Positions 1 through 12,129 of a stretch of 64,000 nt of DNA are shown here, piece after piece; the stretch's first letter is position 1; the number at the start of each line of letters is the position of its first letter. Source of the stretch: Antennarius striatus (taxonomy: Eukaryota; Chordata; Actinopteri; Lophiiformes; Antennariidae); contig NC_090794.1 in the NCBI RefSeq assembly GCF_040054535.1, positions 3,656,501 to 3,720,500 of the forward strand. The letters run 5' to 3'. Made by a program: the position numbers and the translations under genes. The notes beneath the pieces were generated by a model, which worked only from the letters and a program-made list of their open reading frames with translations, did not search any database and was not told the origin of the DNA.

Positions 1-420
1 TAATATCCACCATAGGACCAAACTGACAGTAACTTCCACATAGTAAAAATAGAAGTTCATTGCTCTGTGGTGTATTCTGGTCCACAGTATGCAAATCCCA
101 TATTATATACATTTCTTTAGCAACCATTTCTATTCATACATTGCAATGCTATTTGCATGAGGAGCAAGCCTGTCAGCAGGGATGAAATTTCATATTCATG
201 AAAAATTTCTGGACCAATCGCCATCCCTGAAATACGTCTAGGGATTACCTACTGTTTGTGAATTATGTATGGAGAGGAGAGAGAAAGGGAGGCCAGTGAA
301 CAGGAGAATTAATAACACAATTACTTTAAAGCTTCAAAATGAGTCTCGCTTTTGTAGTAATATGAATAATTACAAGCTTGATTTCATATTTTCATGCTTT
401 GGAGGTTTGTAATTTATGTT
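1..420. promoter_or_regulatory. Candidate conserved non-coding element with paired octamer motifs
   Basis: No coding frame is visible. The sequence contains two octamer motifs (POU-factor type) in opposite orientation: ATGCAAAT at 89-96 and ATTTGCAT at 151-158. Around them is complex, non-repetitive AT-rich sequence with further homeobox-like cores. It lies downstream of a putative minus-strand first exon, so it could be an intronic enhancer of that gene. Conservation cannot be judged from one sequence, so this is only a candidate. Confidence 0.22.
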
Positions 421-2034
421 TCGTTGTTTTGGTGCTGTAATTGCTGTTATATCTAATGTTGACATGCACCCCATTTGCGCTGTTTAAATTTATGTTTACC
501 CTTCTTGGCAATATCCTCCTTTTCTAAAAATACAGAGAAGAAAGCCTATTCCTCATCAATAACAAAGTTTTATTAAGAATACACCATTCAGCTGAGGTGC
601 AGCTCCTGCACTGTGAGTCAGATTTAATAACGACTTGCTTATTATGAGGAAGTAGCTATGTTTGGGAAACACCTAAAAATAACCAGTCGGTTCGCTCAAA
701 GCACCATCCATAATGTTCCAGTGCAATTTGTAAAACAAGGGCAATGGCAACAGAAAATGGTACGGGTTTTTAAATGAAAACAAGAATAAAGTCACATTAA
801 GTACAAAGAGGAAGTTTTTTTATAAAGGTGCTTAAACTCATCCTTAAAGATGCAGCACTATTCTTACAGCTACAGTAATTTCTTCAGTATTTTATAAGTG
901 TCAGGTATTAAGCATCAAATAAAAAAAAAAAATTACTGGGATGTTGACAGAAAAAGCCATTTCCACCACATTAAAACATATTTTATGTACGTAACATGAC
1001 ATCGTAAATACATCAGGGACGTCTCCCCGATAATATGTATATCACGAAAAATAAGTCAAATCCCCATCTGACACGTGAGGGTGACACCAGCCCCTCTGGC
1101 CTCCACATGGATGTGTGTTACATAAGACAAAGTGAGAAGAATGATACACGGGATCAGCAGCAACCCCCCCCCCCCAGTCTCTCACTACACAAATACACAC
1201 ATTTATTCACTCGAGACAGTTAACAAATTAAATTAATTCACGTCACAATCTTAAACTGCCCCGGAATACACATGCAATTATTCACACACATATAAGCAGT
1301 TCACGTCCTTTCTGAGGCAAGGACATCTGGTACATCTCACAAGCTGGCTGTGTGAGGGGTGTGTGTGTGTGTGTGGGGGGGGGGGTTAGGGTGTAGGTAA
1401 CTTGTATCTGTTTGGGGGAAGGGGGACCAGCATACGAAGGCTGAACTGCAAGGAAAGCTGGCAGAAGTGAGGGGTTCAGTGAGTGCATGCCACCCAGATG
1501 AACTCTTTTTGAAGAACAGGAGCTCTATGAGTCCCGCCGGAACTGCCTGTGTTTCATTTAACCTCCAGGATTGTTGCACTACACAATATTCGACTCATTT
1601 GATGATTTGATGCTTCAGATAATAATCAAAGCTCACAGGGTGGAATATAAAGCCCGATCTGAAGGTTGTTGTGGAGTAATAACAAGAGCTGGCTAGCCAC
1701 GCTAAAAGCTCTCAAAGGACAGTAAATGTCATGGCTGATTAAAACCTTATGAGAGCAATGTGACCGCAGACAACATAATTTCTCTGTTTCACTCAGCAGC
1801 GGGGGAAAGCTGTTGTGACTCATTAGGACACTGAATGGATTCACAGAGTATGTGAGATTGAGCATCCTGACAGAGGCAAGGGTAAAGGAAGCCAATTTAA
1901 TCTAACTGACCCGCAAAACGAGGGGAAAATAACCTCAATCAATTCACAAGAGATCAGCAAAGATGGCGTCGGAGTCGATATGTATCTTGTGGGAGAAGGA
2001 GATGTTATATGTGGATTTGTGTGTCCGCTCTTAC
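421..2034. other. Non-coding stretch, probable intron 1 of a minus-strand gene
   Basis: No supported exon. It contains short homopolymers (a run of A near 920), a GT/G-rich patch at about 1360-1386 and ordinary AT-rich sequence. If the exon at 2035-2167 is real, this is the start of its first intron, which continues beyond the left edge of the window. Confidence 0.4.
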
Positions 2035-2167
2035 CTGATGCGTGAACATGAGGGAGAAGGGTGAAAAGGAGGAGAAACACAGAGGCAGCCAGCCTGTGGG
2101 CTCGAGAGGAGGTGAAGGGCGAGGAGGACGGGGCTCTCGTCTGAAACGCTACCATTCCATCGCACAT
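2035..2167 (-). CDS. Probable first coding exon (signal peptide) of a secreted or membrane protein
   Basis: Read on the minus strand, an ATG at 2167-2165 with A at -3 opens a 44-codon segment plus one base that ends exactly at a consensus donor (CAG|GTAAGA, intron from 2034 downward). The peptide starts MCDGMVAFQT, has basic residues near 21-25, a hydrophobic core (LAASVFLLLFTLL) and a small-residue cleavage context (VHAS). This is a classic signal peptide followed by a phase-1 intron, common in immunoglobulin-type and other secreted or adhesion proteins. The rest of the gene would lie to the left, outside the window. I do not recognise the protein. In the plus direction the same DNA is a 132-codon open frame without gene-like content, which I treat as the shadow. 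Confidence 0.45.
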
Positions 2168-5100
2168 CTTTTCCTCCGGCGACCAGAGAGAGTCCTCTAC
2201 GGCTTAACCTGTTCGGACCACAGAGAGAGGAAGGGATTGAGTGGGGGGTGGGAGGGAGTGATGCAGATTACTATCAACATTCAACCAGGATTATGTAACC
2301 AAACGCAACACAAAGCGACACAAGGGAAGCGAACAAGAGAGCTGTACTATAAGTCTTTTCTGCACGCCATCAAGTCACAGTTAATGATAGCATCCACTGT
2401 ATGCTTTATTTTAGGCACATTATCTCTTTGGGATACTTGAGTTCCTTAAACAACTTCCTGGTTTAAAATGACAACTGCTCACACTCACACCTTTTCAAAA
2501 ACAATCACTGGCAGCAGAGAAGGACCCTCTAATCTCTACTGGATCCCCACATTTGGCTCTGAAACAAAACCTAACTTAAAAAAAAACAGTCACTGTAGAT
2601 GATGTAAGAGGGAAACAAATCCCTGCCGCAAGTGAGTAAGCAGCATAAGATGAGAGAAGCTAAAAATGTGTGTGTGTGTGTGTGTGAGAGTCGAGGTAAA
2701 ACTAAACGATGCTCACGAGGTACCCGAGGTATGGGTTCGGCTTAATCATAACATAAATGAATTGTCTATAGATTTATGAGTTCACTGCTCCCAGGTTGGT
2801 GTTATAATAGCACAATAACAAAAATACTTGTGACACACAAGTATTCCTCAAATATAGCTTATAAATGAAATAGAAACAGGATTCAGTAGAGATCGGTAAT
2901 AACCAGATTCCATACCACCATCAGATCAGCTGTGATGTTAATCTGTTATACTGCAGACTGAAGCTGCTTTCTGTCATATCTCCAATATTCTTAGGTTGCA
3001 ATGTATGCAAGATGCAAAATATAAGTCTATGGTTTCTTTGTACTACTGTTTCTGTGTGTATGTCTACTTTGTACGTTGCCTAGACAAAGTGTAAACGTCA
3101 AGTCCATACACACTCGCAAAAAATTAAACCTCCATCCTTTGATAGAAAGTCTCTCTCCATGACACCGACTCAAATAACTTCCTAAATGCACTTGTTGGCT
3201 GATTGGGGAGACGTGATACCCACTCTGCCACCACATAAAATGAGTTGCCGGTGCACACAGTCTTGGTCATGGCGCTACAAGAGGAACTGGGTTAAATATG
3301 CAGTTGCTGTGTTTTGAACGGACCTAGCTTGCTGGCAGGCAGCATATCCTCAAGAGAGGGCAGAGGGCCCATTACAGTAACACAAGGCTGCTGAGCTAAT
3401 GGCTAAAGTAATGGGCATAGCAGGGTTAGAACGACACAAATTTGATTGCAGATCTGCTGCATGGACAGTCATGCTGCTACAGATAATCTGGAACTAGCGC
3501 AATGAGGAAAATTGCTGGACAGATGCAGAAACAGCTTTGTGAGAGTCCCCGATGGGTCAGGTAACCTTCTAGGTGCTCAGTGGAAATTCTCTCAAGGTAT
3601 GAAAATCAACTTGGATATTCTTAGAAACAATTCTAGATACTTGATGTACAGACACCCAAACTGCTTGCCACCTTTCTGAAGAGTGAAGGGTATACCTGGT
3701 TGTGACCCAGGCATGTGGGATTGTGTGACGTAAGTAGGTTCTGGCAGAACAGTTTGGCCATCGCGTTAAGCCAAGGAGGAGGCAGTCAAAAACACATGCC
3801 TGGGACCTGCGCCAGCCAGTTCACAAGACTAGCATACACAGAAGCCTTCTATTAACTCAGGTGACTTTATTATCAGATGAATCTTTCAGAAGCATACAAC
3901 AAAAATAAAGGCTAATTGTAGGTCAACGACAACAAAAAGCATGTGCTCCATGAAAGGCTAATTTTTTGTTGGCACGTAAATTTTTTTGGTATGGTGCTTG
4001 CAATGCAGTGATAACCTTCAAGGGAAGCTAAGGGCAGAGCATTAACCAGCCAGTAGGTGTGCAAAGTGACAACTTAAGCAGAAACAAGTCTAATTGCTTT
4101 CACACAAGAGTGTCAGAAAAGGAGAAAGTCATTAACACTGTGCTGCAGCATCCTACAAAGCACAGCAGTCCGTTTTGAACACCTGAACATCATAGCTCCA
4201 AACCTTGAAGGTATTTCTGTGTAGATCTTCTAATGCATTGGCTTCCTGTTTGTGCATTTAAAATATTATTAAGACAGCAGGCATTTTGACAGCAGCAAGG
4301 TACGGCAATATTTGATGTTTTGGATGTCAGCTATGAAACTTGAAACTTCTTTGTGTTTACTGTCAGATACTGGCTATGATGTTCAGCATGATTTGCCATA
4401 TTAAAGTCTGTGCTGCTATTTTAAACTCAGTGACATGTAGTTCATGTTTCCTGGAACAACACTTCAAAATGTTAATTTTAAATGCATGGCAATCAAGCTA
4501 TTGCTGTGTGACTTTTAGTTACTATATTAGTATCTCTGATATGGGAGAGTTGACATAATACAGAGTAATATAAGCTGAAAAGCTATTAAAAGGAATACAA
4601 AAAGAAGCACAGACTACTTTTAATAATTAAATAGAATTAGCTTTTGATAAGACACCAGAAGACATATGATGATTAATGTCAATATTGCATGGCATGTCAT
4701 TAAGTGGTGTGTATAATTAATGAATTTATATAGCTTTCTGTGCCTCATGAGAATAAAGAGGCAAAACTAGTACAGAACAAAACTGGTGTTACTAGTAACA
4801 CAAGGAAATGGAAGAAATACTATCAGAATTACAAAGAGGGTGCTCTGAAGTTGTCCACTTCAAAAGCTGTTAAGCATTAATGTAGCAGTCCAGGTTCCAA
4901 CAAGTTATTGACACAATCATACATATAAGACTAGAACTGATCTTATCTGTTGCTTAGTCACAGCACTCTTTGCTTATCAATATAACCAATAAAGTAATTT
5001 ATCAAGAAAAAACTCCCCTAACAGAGTTCCACATTTTTCAATAAGCGGATTTCTTGTTGCTGCCTCTGATTTACTGAGTTTATTTGGTATCTGAACTGTA

Positions 5101-6548
5101 GGCCAGACACCAAATTATCACCAATAATGAAAATCAACACCACTGTACCTTTACAAAACTTTAAGTAATTCCATTTCCCGAACTGTTTACTTCATGCTTC
5201 AACCCACTGCATTCAGGAAGTAGAGTTTAAACAGGATAACTACACTGCATTTTCACTTCTCGGAGAAAAAACAACATCAAACTCTCCTCTTAATGCACAA
5301 GCGAGGCAGCCGGCCATCCAGCCGGCTGCTACTGCCGCTTTTCAGCTGCCCAGGACTCCAGGAATGCAAAGGCAGCCAAGGAGAGCAGCAATGCAGACAT
5401 GTGTCCGGGAACAGAGAGCACTCAGTGTGCCAAAGAAACAGCCGGGAGAAGATTTCCACCCGATAGGCCCCAACGCTACTGCTGCTAGCAGCCCCCTCCT
5501 AGGCTTGCAGTCGGAGCGTAGAGATGTGGCTCTGCATGCAGCACAGAAAGGAACCTTTGTTATGAAGTATTATGGAGTGTTAAGCCCCAGAGTGCTCGGG
5601 CATCCCACTGTACTGCCGCAAGGGGGTACAGTGGGACAGACAGATAGGGAGATGGAGAAGGGCAGATTAATTATAGCCAGAAAGAATACAAGCAGAAAGG
5701 AGTAAGATGAAACAAGAGAATACAGGGGGAAACACACTAAAAATGAGAGCAAACATGTGATGTCGACAGTGGTGAAAGACAAGGAAATCTGAGAATGGGA
5801 CTGAAGCCAAACAGTTTTCTTATCTTTTGTCATAAGATGTTTCCTCTGAACTATGTTGTCAAACATAATTCTGTTTTGAGAGTTATTATGAGACAAGCTC
5901 ACTGCCGCTATAAAACGGGTTTTAAAATATAGTTATAGTCTGAGTTTGTATAATGTGTACAAACAAATATCTCAATGTGTAATAAAAATGTATTGAATCA
6001 AGACAACAAGAGCAAAACTGCAGGAAATAAATTGCCTCTAAATATTTTTGAAATCACTAGATTTTTTTTTTAAAATAACAGGCATACAGAGGTAAAAGTG
6101 TGACCATTTTATTAGAACGTCCAAGCAGCTGCCTAAAAGTCTTACTGGTTTAATTTCGGGGTTTTCCCACTAATCAAAGAAGCTCACTGAGAGATTATTG
6201 TTCTCCAGCACTGGGTTTTACATTTGTGAGCAAAGAATTAATTTACAACACTTGAAAAAAAAAATGACGTAGAAGCTGGGTTCACAAAACGATCTTGATT
6301 AAAATTATGACCTCAAATGTTGACTTCATTGGAGATCGTATCAACCTAAGCCAACAGAAATCGAAAGGAAGTTTCGCTGAGATGGAAATGAAGGTGTCGT
6401 AAATCAAAGCGCTAGCACTATCCGAAAAATACTTCCCCACTGTAACTGTAGGGATCGTGGTCAACTAAGAACCTTCATACAAGAGTCACACGCTTCAACA
6501 CGTGCTGACTATACAGCGAGCTATTTAAACAAAAGGGTGGGCTAGCAA

Positions 6549-6550
<2 letters not shown>
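2168..6550. other. Gene-poor flank with a GC-richer block
   Basis: No exon can be supported. 2667-2686 is a short GT repeat. 5280-5640 is clearly more GC-rich than its surroundings and free of obvious repeats; it could be an untranslated exon or an alternative promoter of the minus-strand gene, but no splice-bounded coding frame is visible. 3960-5200 is AT-rich and featureless. Confidence 0.35.

Positions 6551-6602
<52 letters not shown>
6551..6602. repeat. (CA)26 microsatellite
   Basis: Uninterrupted CA dinucleotides, directly visible. Likely polymorphic in length. It creates spurious open frames on the minus strand that should not be read as genes. Confidence 0.97.
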
Positions 6603-6603
<1 letters not shown>

Positions 6604-7199
6604 GCTGTAGGACAACAACAAAGACGAAACCAAAGCATTCCTCAATTCAACAAATGAACACGACAACGCATACAATTTTAATCTTTTCTGGAGTCTGATG
6701 ATTTTAAAATCTAATCGTCATACTTCCGCAATGACACAGGTAACGGCTAAAGTACGTTTTAATCACATGACCAGAATGTAACAATACAGTAATGCTGTTC
6801 TATTAATGGTTAACTAGCTTCTCGATACGGCTTTCTGTTATTTTATCTCTAAACTCGTTGCCAAACTAGGTTATGATAGCTTATACAGAATATAACAACC
6901 CTGGTGAATGTAACAACCCAATCATGACAATGTATTCAGGTTTGTTATCTTCATGTCAACCATTGTCGATACCTAAAACTAGCTTAATTATAAAGACACT
7001 TCGTTAGGTTGGTAGACCAACAAAAAACTGACACCTTACTAATGATTTTGACAAATTAATAATTTAATACCCCATGATGAACGACTTTTTTTTGGTTTTT
7101 TTTTAATTAAGGTAGATAATGAACAAACATTAACAGACGAAAGCAAGATATCTCGCAGTGGCCTATCGGTGCTTAGTTTGCGAAAAAACAAAAGACAAT

Positions 7200-7480
7200 A
7201 CTCACGATTAGCAGCGAGCCGTCCTCTCAGTCCTTCACATTCGAGGCATTAACAGTCTCAAAATTGAGTTCACTCAAACCAGAACGTGTTAAAATAATTG
7301 AATAAAGGGCTTTTGTTGTCTTGCTCCGTCACGACCACAGTCCTTTTCGTTGTCCTCGGCTCACCAGCTCTTGATAATGTAGGTGTGCGGAAACCCGACC
7401 AGCTGCCTGGGTCTCGCGCGGTCTCCATGGCTACCTCTTTAAAAGGGCGGGTCCTAATCTGTCAAACCAACTGCACGACA
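7200..7480 (-). promoter_or_regulatory. Candidate minus-strand promoter and 5' exon
   Basis: On the minus strand a donor-like GTGAGT (7205-7200) follows a moderately CpG-containing segment. Upstream in that orientation are an X-box-like palindrome, GTCTCCATGGCTACC (7421-7435), and a GC box (GGGCGG, 7445-7450). RFX factors bind X-boxes of the form GTNRCC-N-RGYAAC; this one has mismatches in both halves. The layout suits a non-coding first exon for the minus-strand gene whose coding exon starts at 2167, but nothing proves transcription. Confidence 0.22.
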
Positions 7481-7989
7481 AGACTTCAAAATAAAAGCAC
7501 GCAATCTGGTGGGGAGACAAAGGAGTCGATATAAAAGAAAACGACGTAAATAATCAGATGAATAGACATTTCAGACATTTCCTTCAGAAATAAACAAACA
7601 ATGGGAATATTATTAAGTTTTCGCAATAATAGAGAAATTTCCAATAGTAATATACATACATCTATCTTGTGTGATTATAAACTGATTCTGGAAACTGAGA
7701 TACTTAGCCGTAATAATGGAAACTGAATTGACGGATAAATAACCTTCATATTGTGAACTTTATAAGACATATAGCACGATTGTGTTCATATGTTCTGACT
7801 GTCCTAATCCTTAAACCTCTTTTAAGATGACACCACTAAGCCCTTCTAAATTGAGTTGACAAAACAAAACAGTACATTAAAATAATTTTAATATTTAAAG
7901 TAAACAAAAATGAAATTCTGTACTGCGCTATCAATTATATTTACTCTTACTCCGACAGAAAGGACACGTGAACCTTTCAAACTTGGTCA

Positions 7990-8470
7990 AATGTTAACAC
8001 TCTGCCCGTGCTGACACCTAGTGGTCAGTTCATCTTCTTGCATATACGTATATAAATTACATTCCAGAATCGATCATGCTCCGCAAATGAAAAAATAATG
8101 AAACAAAATAAGATCTTGTAGATTATTTTATATGACTCTAATATATTTGTTTACTTGCCTCGAAGATAAACTGTCAAAAACATGGACCGTTCGATTCCAA
8201 GGGTGGAATCAATAGTTATTTTGCTCTCTGGGTATTACTACTGTTTTGTCTTTGCATTTTACTAAACATACTGGAATTAATAAATGTTATATATGATGAG
8301 GTAACATTAAAAAAATCCTCCCATTAAGCGAATAAACATCGGGCATCGCTAATTCCAAAACGGATCCCACTTCTAAGGAAAATGGTTGCGACAAGGTTTC
8401 ATACTTCCTGTTAAATTTCCGCGTTCTGTAGGCGTTTAAACTCCACATCTTCCTACTACTGCAGGTAGTT
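7990..8470. repeat. Duplicated upstream flank, copy A (diverged)
   Basis: Patchy but ordered similarity to 12130-12620. Shared blocks include the GCTGACA-cctagtgg/tccagtgg segment (8009-8024 versus 12132-12147), a TTCCA-flanked GGTGGA block, GAATGGTTGCG-like words, and CCGCGTTCTGT followed by an ATCTTCCTAC-like stretch. This shows that the tandem duplication behind the two thioesterase genes included upstream DNA. The flanks are far more diverged than exons 1-2. Confidence 0.6.
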
Positions 8471-8985
8471 TGTTGACCAAATGAGATTAACAATAGTCGT
8501 TTTGCTTAGTATGCAAGCGGGGGGGAAAAACCCATAACGTAGATAAAGCGCAAATCTGCATAATGACTAATTATTTATCTAGATAAAAATCATTTTAAGA
8601 CAGTACAATTGCATCGTAGTTTACTTCTATTCTAAACGCTACATCCTGATTAATCTTGCTGAGATCTTTCACCCACTACCCGCTAGCCTGTCCCCAGATG
8701 ATCTCTCCATAGGAAGACCTTCCTGACCTTCACTACAACTTGTCGGTGAGTAGCCTCTCAAATACTCTGAATTGATGGAACACTCTTGTACAGAACTGTT
8801 CAGATAAAACGATATTGGGATCCTACATAAAAACGCACAAGCTGGTAAATTATATTGTACACTAGCGGGAACCCGTGGAAATTCCACGATGAAACAATAA
8901 TATCAGACTTAATACCCAACATATGGAAACAAATGTATTGGTATTATAAACCAAGCGCACCTAACGTAGTCAAAAATCAACGTGG

Positions 8986-8993
8986 TGACGTCA
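8986..8993 (+). promoter_or_regulatory. Perfect CRE palindrome (TGACGTCA) upstream of thioesterase copy 1
   Basis: Full 8-bp cAMP-response element about 640 bp upstream of the first ATG at 9630. I do not see the same site at the matching place in copy 2. CREB/ATF binding is the known role of the motif; function here is inferred. Confidence 0.35.
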
Positions 8994-9179
8994 CGACTCT
9001 GTCGGCAAATCATGGATTGCGCTGGGAGGGCATTGCGAAGCCGTAGATGAATGTTTGCAGGTTAACTGGAGAAAGACAGTGAGTTTGGGAAAGGAGATAA
9101 CATTAAAGAGTAGCGTAGAGTGTAAGTTTATGTATCCCTTAAGGAGGTTCCATCAGGGAAATTAATTTCTCCGTCGCAC

Positions 9180-9560
9180 ACAGCACAAATAAGTACACAA
9201 AACACAGATTTAGCTCACAGAAAGCACCAGCACATAGAAAGTAGTACAAAACCAAATAGAAAGATTAATAAATAATCCATCAAGAATATACAAATAGAAA
9301 ATCATAAATAAGTGTAGAAATAAAAAAAATAAACAGGCCTAGTTAAGTATGGGTATAGTGAAATGTCTATAGTGTTTGCATTGTTTTTGCTGTATTGTTT
9401 GTGTCATCCCTCAGCTCTCGTGTGGACTTTCTTCTTCCTCATCTCCCCCTGAGAGGAGTTGAGCAGTTCAATTGCTCAGGGGATGAACAAGTTCTTAAGT
9501 CTGTTTGTCCTGCACGTTGGCAAGACAGTTGAATTCTTGATTTCCTCAACAGGTGCACTG
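9180..9560. mobile_element. Interspersed-repeat remnant in the copy 1 upstream region
   Basis: An A-rich stretch of repeated AATAAATAAT-like words is followed by a segment resembling a widespread fish repeat (a block reading GAGCAGTTCAATTGCTCAGG, then a variant of the usual go-opening gatgaacaagttcttaagtctgtttgtcctgc). The matching region of copy 2 lacks it, so it probably inserted after the duplication. The family is not certain. Confidence 0.35.
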
Positions 9561-9629
9561 ACAGCAAAGCTATTCTGAAGTAAAGGCCTAAGGAAAAATA
9601 CAGAAAACTGACAATCTTATGAAGCTGAA

Positions 9630-11334
9630 ATGGCGTACTCACAGATTCGCCTCAATATTCTACCCAGCATCCGTTCTCTGTTCGATAGAATGGTGCAGGT
9701 AAAAGTAGAAGGACTCGCTCCTCACAAATCAGTTGAACTGAGGTCCAAACTGGTCGATGACAGAGGGGTGACTTTCAGAGCTTCTGCCGTGTACAAAGCA
9801 GATGAAACTGGCCAGGTGGACGTCTGTTGTTCACCTGCTCTGAGAGGAAGTTACACTGGAGTGGAGCCCATGGGTTTGTTTTGGGCCATGACTCCAGACA
9901 CTCCACACAGTAAATTCCTGAAGAAGAACGTTCTCACTCCAACACGAGTGGAGCTTGAAGCACTGAGCGGAGAGAACGGAGAAGTCTTGGCGTCTGAAGT
10001 CAATGAAAGAGGATACATGATAGAGGGGATGAAGAGAATACCTGTGCAAGACGGATCAATAAGAGGGGTCCTGTTTGTACCACCAGGTTGGTTTTGAACT
10101 GTGAGAATGATGCATAAATGTTGGCGTGATGTCTGTATTGTGCTAAACTTTCCCTCCAACTTTTTATTTTACTGTTTTTTTCCCCCCAGGAAATGGTCCA
10201 TTCCCAGGAGTAATGGATCTGTACACATTTGGTGGGGGTCTGTGTGAGCCCAGAGCCAGCCTCCTGGCTAATAAAGGTTACGTCGTTCTGGCTTTGGCCT
10301 ATTATGGTTACCAGGATTTACCCAAAAACCCAAAGACCTTGCACTTGGAGTACTTTGAAGAGGCTGTGACATACCTGAGGACACGTCCAGAGGTCAGTTT
10401 TGAATAGTAAGACAGTAAGACATTAAGTGTGATTCAGTTTTCTCCATGTTGGAAGTTTGCTTTTACACATTTATACTTTTTGTTTGTATGATGATAACCA
10501 CTGAATTCAGTGACCACAGACGAAATTTCCATTTTACAACAGTGCTGCCATCTGCTGGTTAATTTTAAGGATGTGCTGGAAGGTGTTTATAGTCCTTTGT
10601 AAATCCTAAACATTTAGGATAATTTTTAGAATACATCAGTAAACTAAAATTTAATATTAAATTCCATCTTCATGTCACAAGAATGTGCTGTTTCAAATCA
10701 TAATGGGATTAAGCGAATATGTTTGTATTAACGTTCTTCACAGGTCAGTGGTCCTGGGATTGGCATCATATCCATCTCTCACAGTGCCGGCTTGGCTTTG
10801 GCGATGTCATCTTTCCTCCCTGGGATTTCAGCAGCAGTCTGCATTAATTGCTGCAATGGAAATACTGTGATTCCCTTACATTACAAAGACATTGTTATGA
10901 CCTCTCTTCTTCCTGTGCTGAAGAATATTAAATTCATGGAGTCTGGGCTTGTAGACATCCGTGATGCCACACCAGACACCTCCTTGGAAGAGAACAGGGC
11001 GTCTGTGCCTCCGATTGAACGCGCCAGTTGCCACTTCCTGTTTGCAGTTGCTGAAGATGACCACAACTGGAATAGTCCGTTGTTTGCACAACGGGCTGCC
11101 GCCACGCTGAGAAAACACGGAAAAGAGACTTTCCAGGTTGTGATGTACCCCAACGCTGGTCACTTTTTGGAAGTCCCTCACATGCCTTTCTGTCCATCTG
11201 GGTTTCACGCAGCAGTAGGGGGTAATGTGGTGTTTGGTGGGGAGCCAAAAGCTCACTGTGAGGCTCAGGTGGACTTGTGGGGGAGAGTCCAGGAGTTCTT
11301 CAGGAGACACTTGTACAACAAGAGCACTCTTTAG
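9630..11334 (+). CDS. Type I acyl-CoA thioesterase/BAAT-family enzyme, copy 1
   Basis: Three coding exons, 9630-10086, 10190-10392 and 10744-11334, all with GT-AG borders, give 416 residues, the usual length of ACOT1/2/4 and BAAT. Exons 1-2 carry the N-terminal thioesterase/BAAT domain (about residues 15-140); the alpha/beta-hydrolase BAAT C-terminal domain follows (about 205-412). The nucleophile sits in SISHS as Ser232, the position of Ser232 in mammalian ACOT1; BAAT itself uses Cys, so acyl-CoA hydrolysis is more likely than bile-acid conjugation. The acid is in AEDDHNW (Asp326, or Asp325) and the base is His360 in AGHFLE. The C-terminus KSTL is at best a weak peroxisomal signal; no transit or signal peptide is seen, so cytosol or peroxisome is likely. 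A polyadenylation signal follows at 11539-11544. It is the upstream member of a tandem pair. The family is clear; the ACOT versus BAAT name is not. Confidence 0.93.
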
Positions 11335-11538
11335 CAAACAGAGCAGCATCAAGTGCCTCAAACATCCAAGAAAGGCTGCTCTTAACAATGCTGAGCTTTT
11401 CCTTCAATTTGTAATGAATTAACTGTGAAAAGGTCACTAAGTTAAACTGAGTATAGCTGAATGCCTGATTTAATGATAACTGAGTATCCACTCACTGCTA
11501 CAAAGACAGACATAGTTTGGTGGAGGGAAGGTGTCAGA

Positions 11539-11544
11539 AATAAA
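11539..11544 (+). terminator. Polyadenylation signal AATAAA, copy 1
   Basis: First AATAAA after the stop at 11332-11334, about 205 nt downstream. Further AATAAA words occur near 11601 and 11676-11693, so alternative ends are possible. Confidence 0.5.
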
Positions 11545-12129
11545 AATCAATTCAATTTAAAATATTGTTTTATTTAATGGCAAAAGTTTTCTTGTAGTTC
11601 AATAAAGGTTAACTTTTAATTTGTGTCAGATGGAGAGCACCGTGTTAGCAATGACAAGTGTGTGTGGTGCTTAAACAATAAACTGTGAAATAAACCTATT
11701 GTTAGGTCATCAGTTCATTTGTTGGAATGAGGCCAATGTATTAAGTGTCCAAGAAAATTAATCATGCTTTAAGTTTTTGTCCTTTTTCACAGTTGGTTAC
11801 GAGTGAAAAATAAGAGATACTTCTGATGCATATTGACCTTTATATGATATGAAAATATTTAATCCCAGTGGTTTTGAAAATTATACCAATATGTCTCCTA
11901 GAATTGGGGAGTAAGCTGAACACAGTATTCTGCTATTTTGCTCATTCATGGAAATGTGTGTATTGAGAGCCACTTTATCCAACTCCCAATTAATTGATCA
12001 TTGACACAGGTTGAACATGTCGTTCAAAGTCCTTTCTGACCAAGTTCTCTTGTGTAACACCTTGATCCCCAGACTGCATCTTAACTCTCCTTTCACTGGA
12101 AAGGACGGGCCTTCAAATCGCTCTTTGTT

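Noticed and set aside
5330-5400. Short minus-strand frame starting MSALLLSLAAFAFLESWAAE, resembling a signal peptide
   Set aside because: It stops after 23 codons with no donor before the stop.
9831-11388. Antisense open frames of 72-170 codons over thioesterase copy 1 (and similar over copy 2)
   Set aside because: Shadows of well-supported sense exons; they cross the real splice sites without splice signals of their own.
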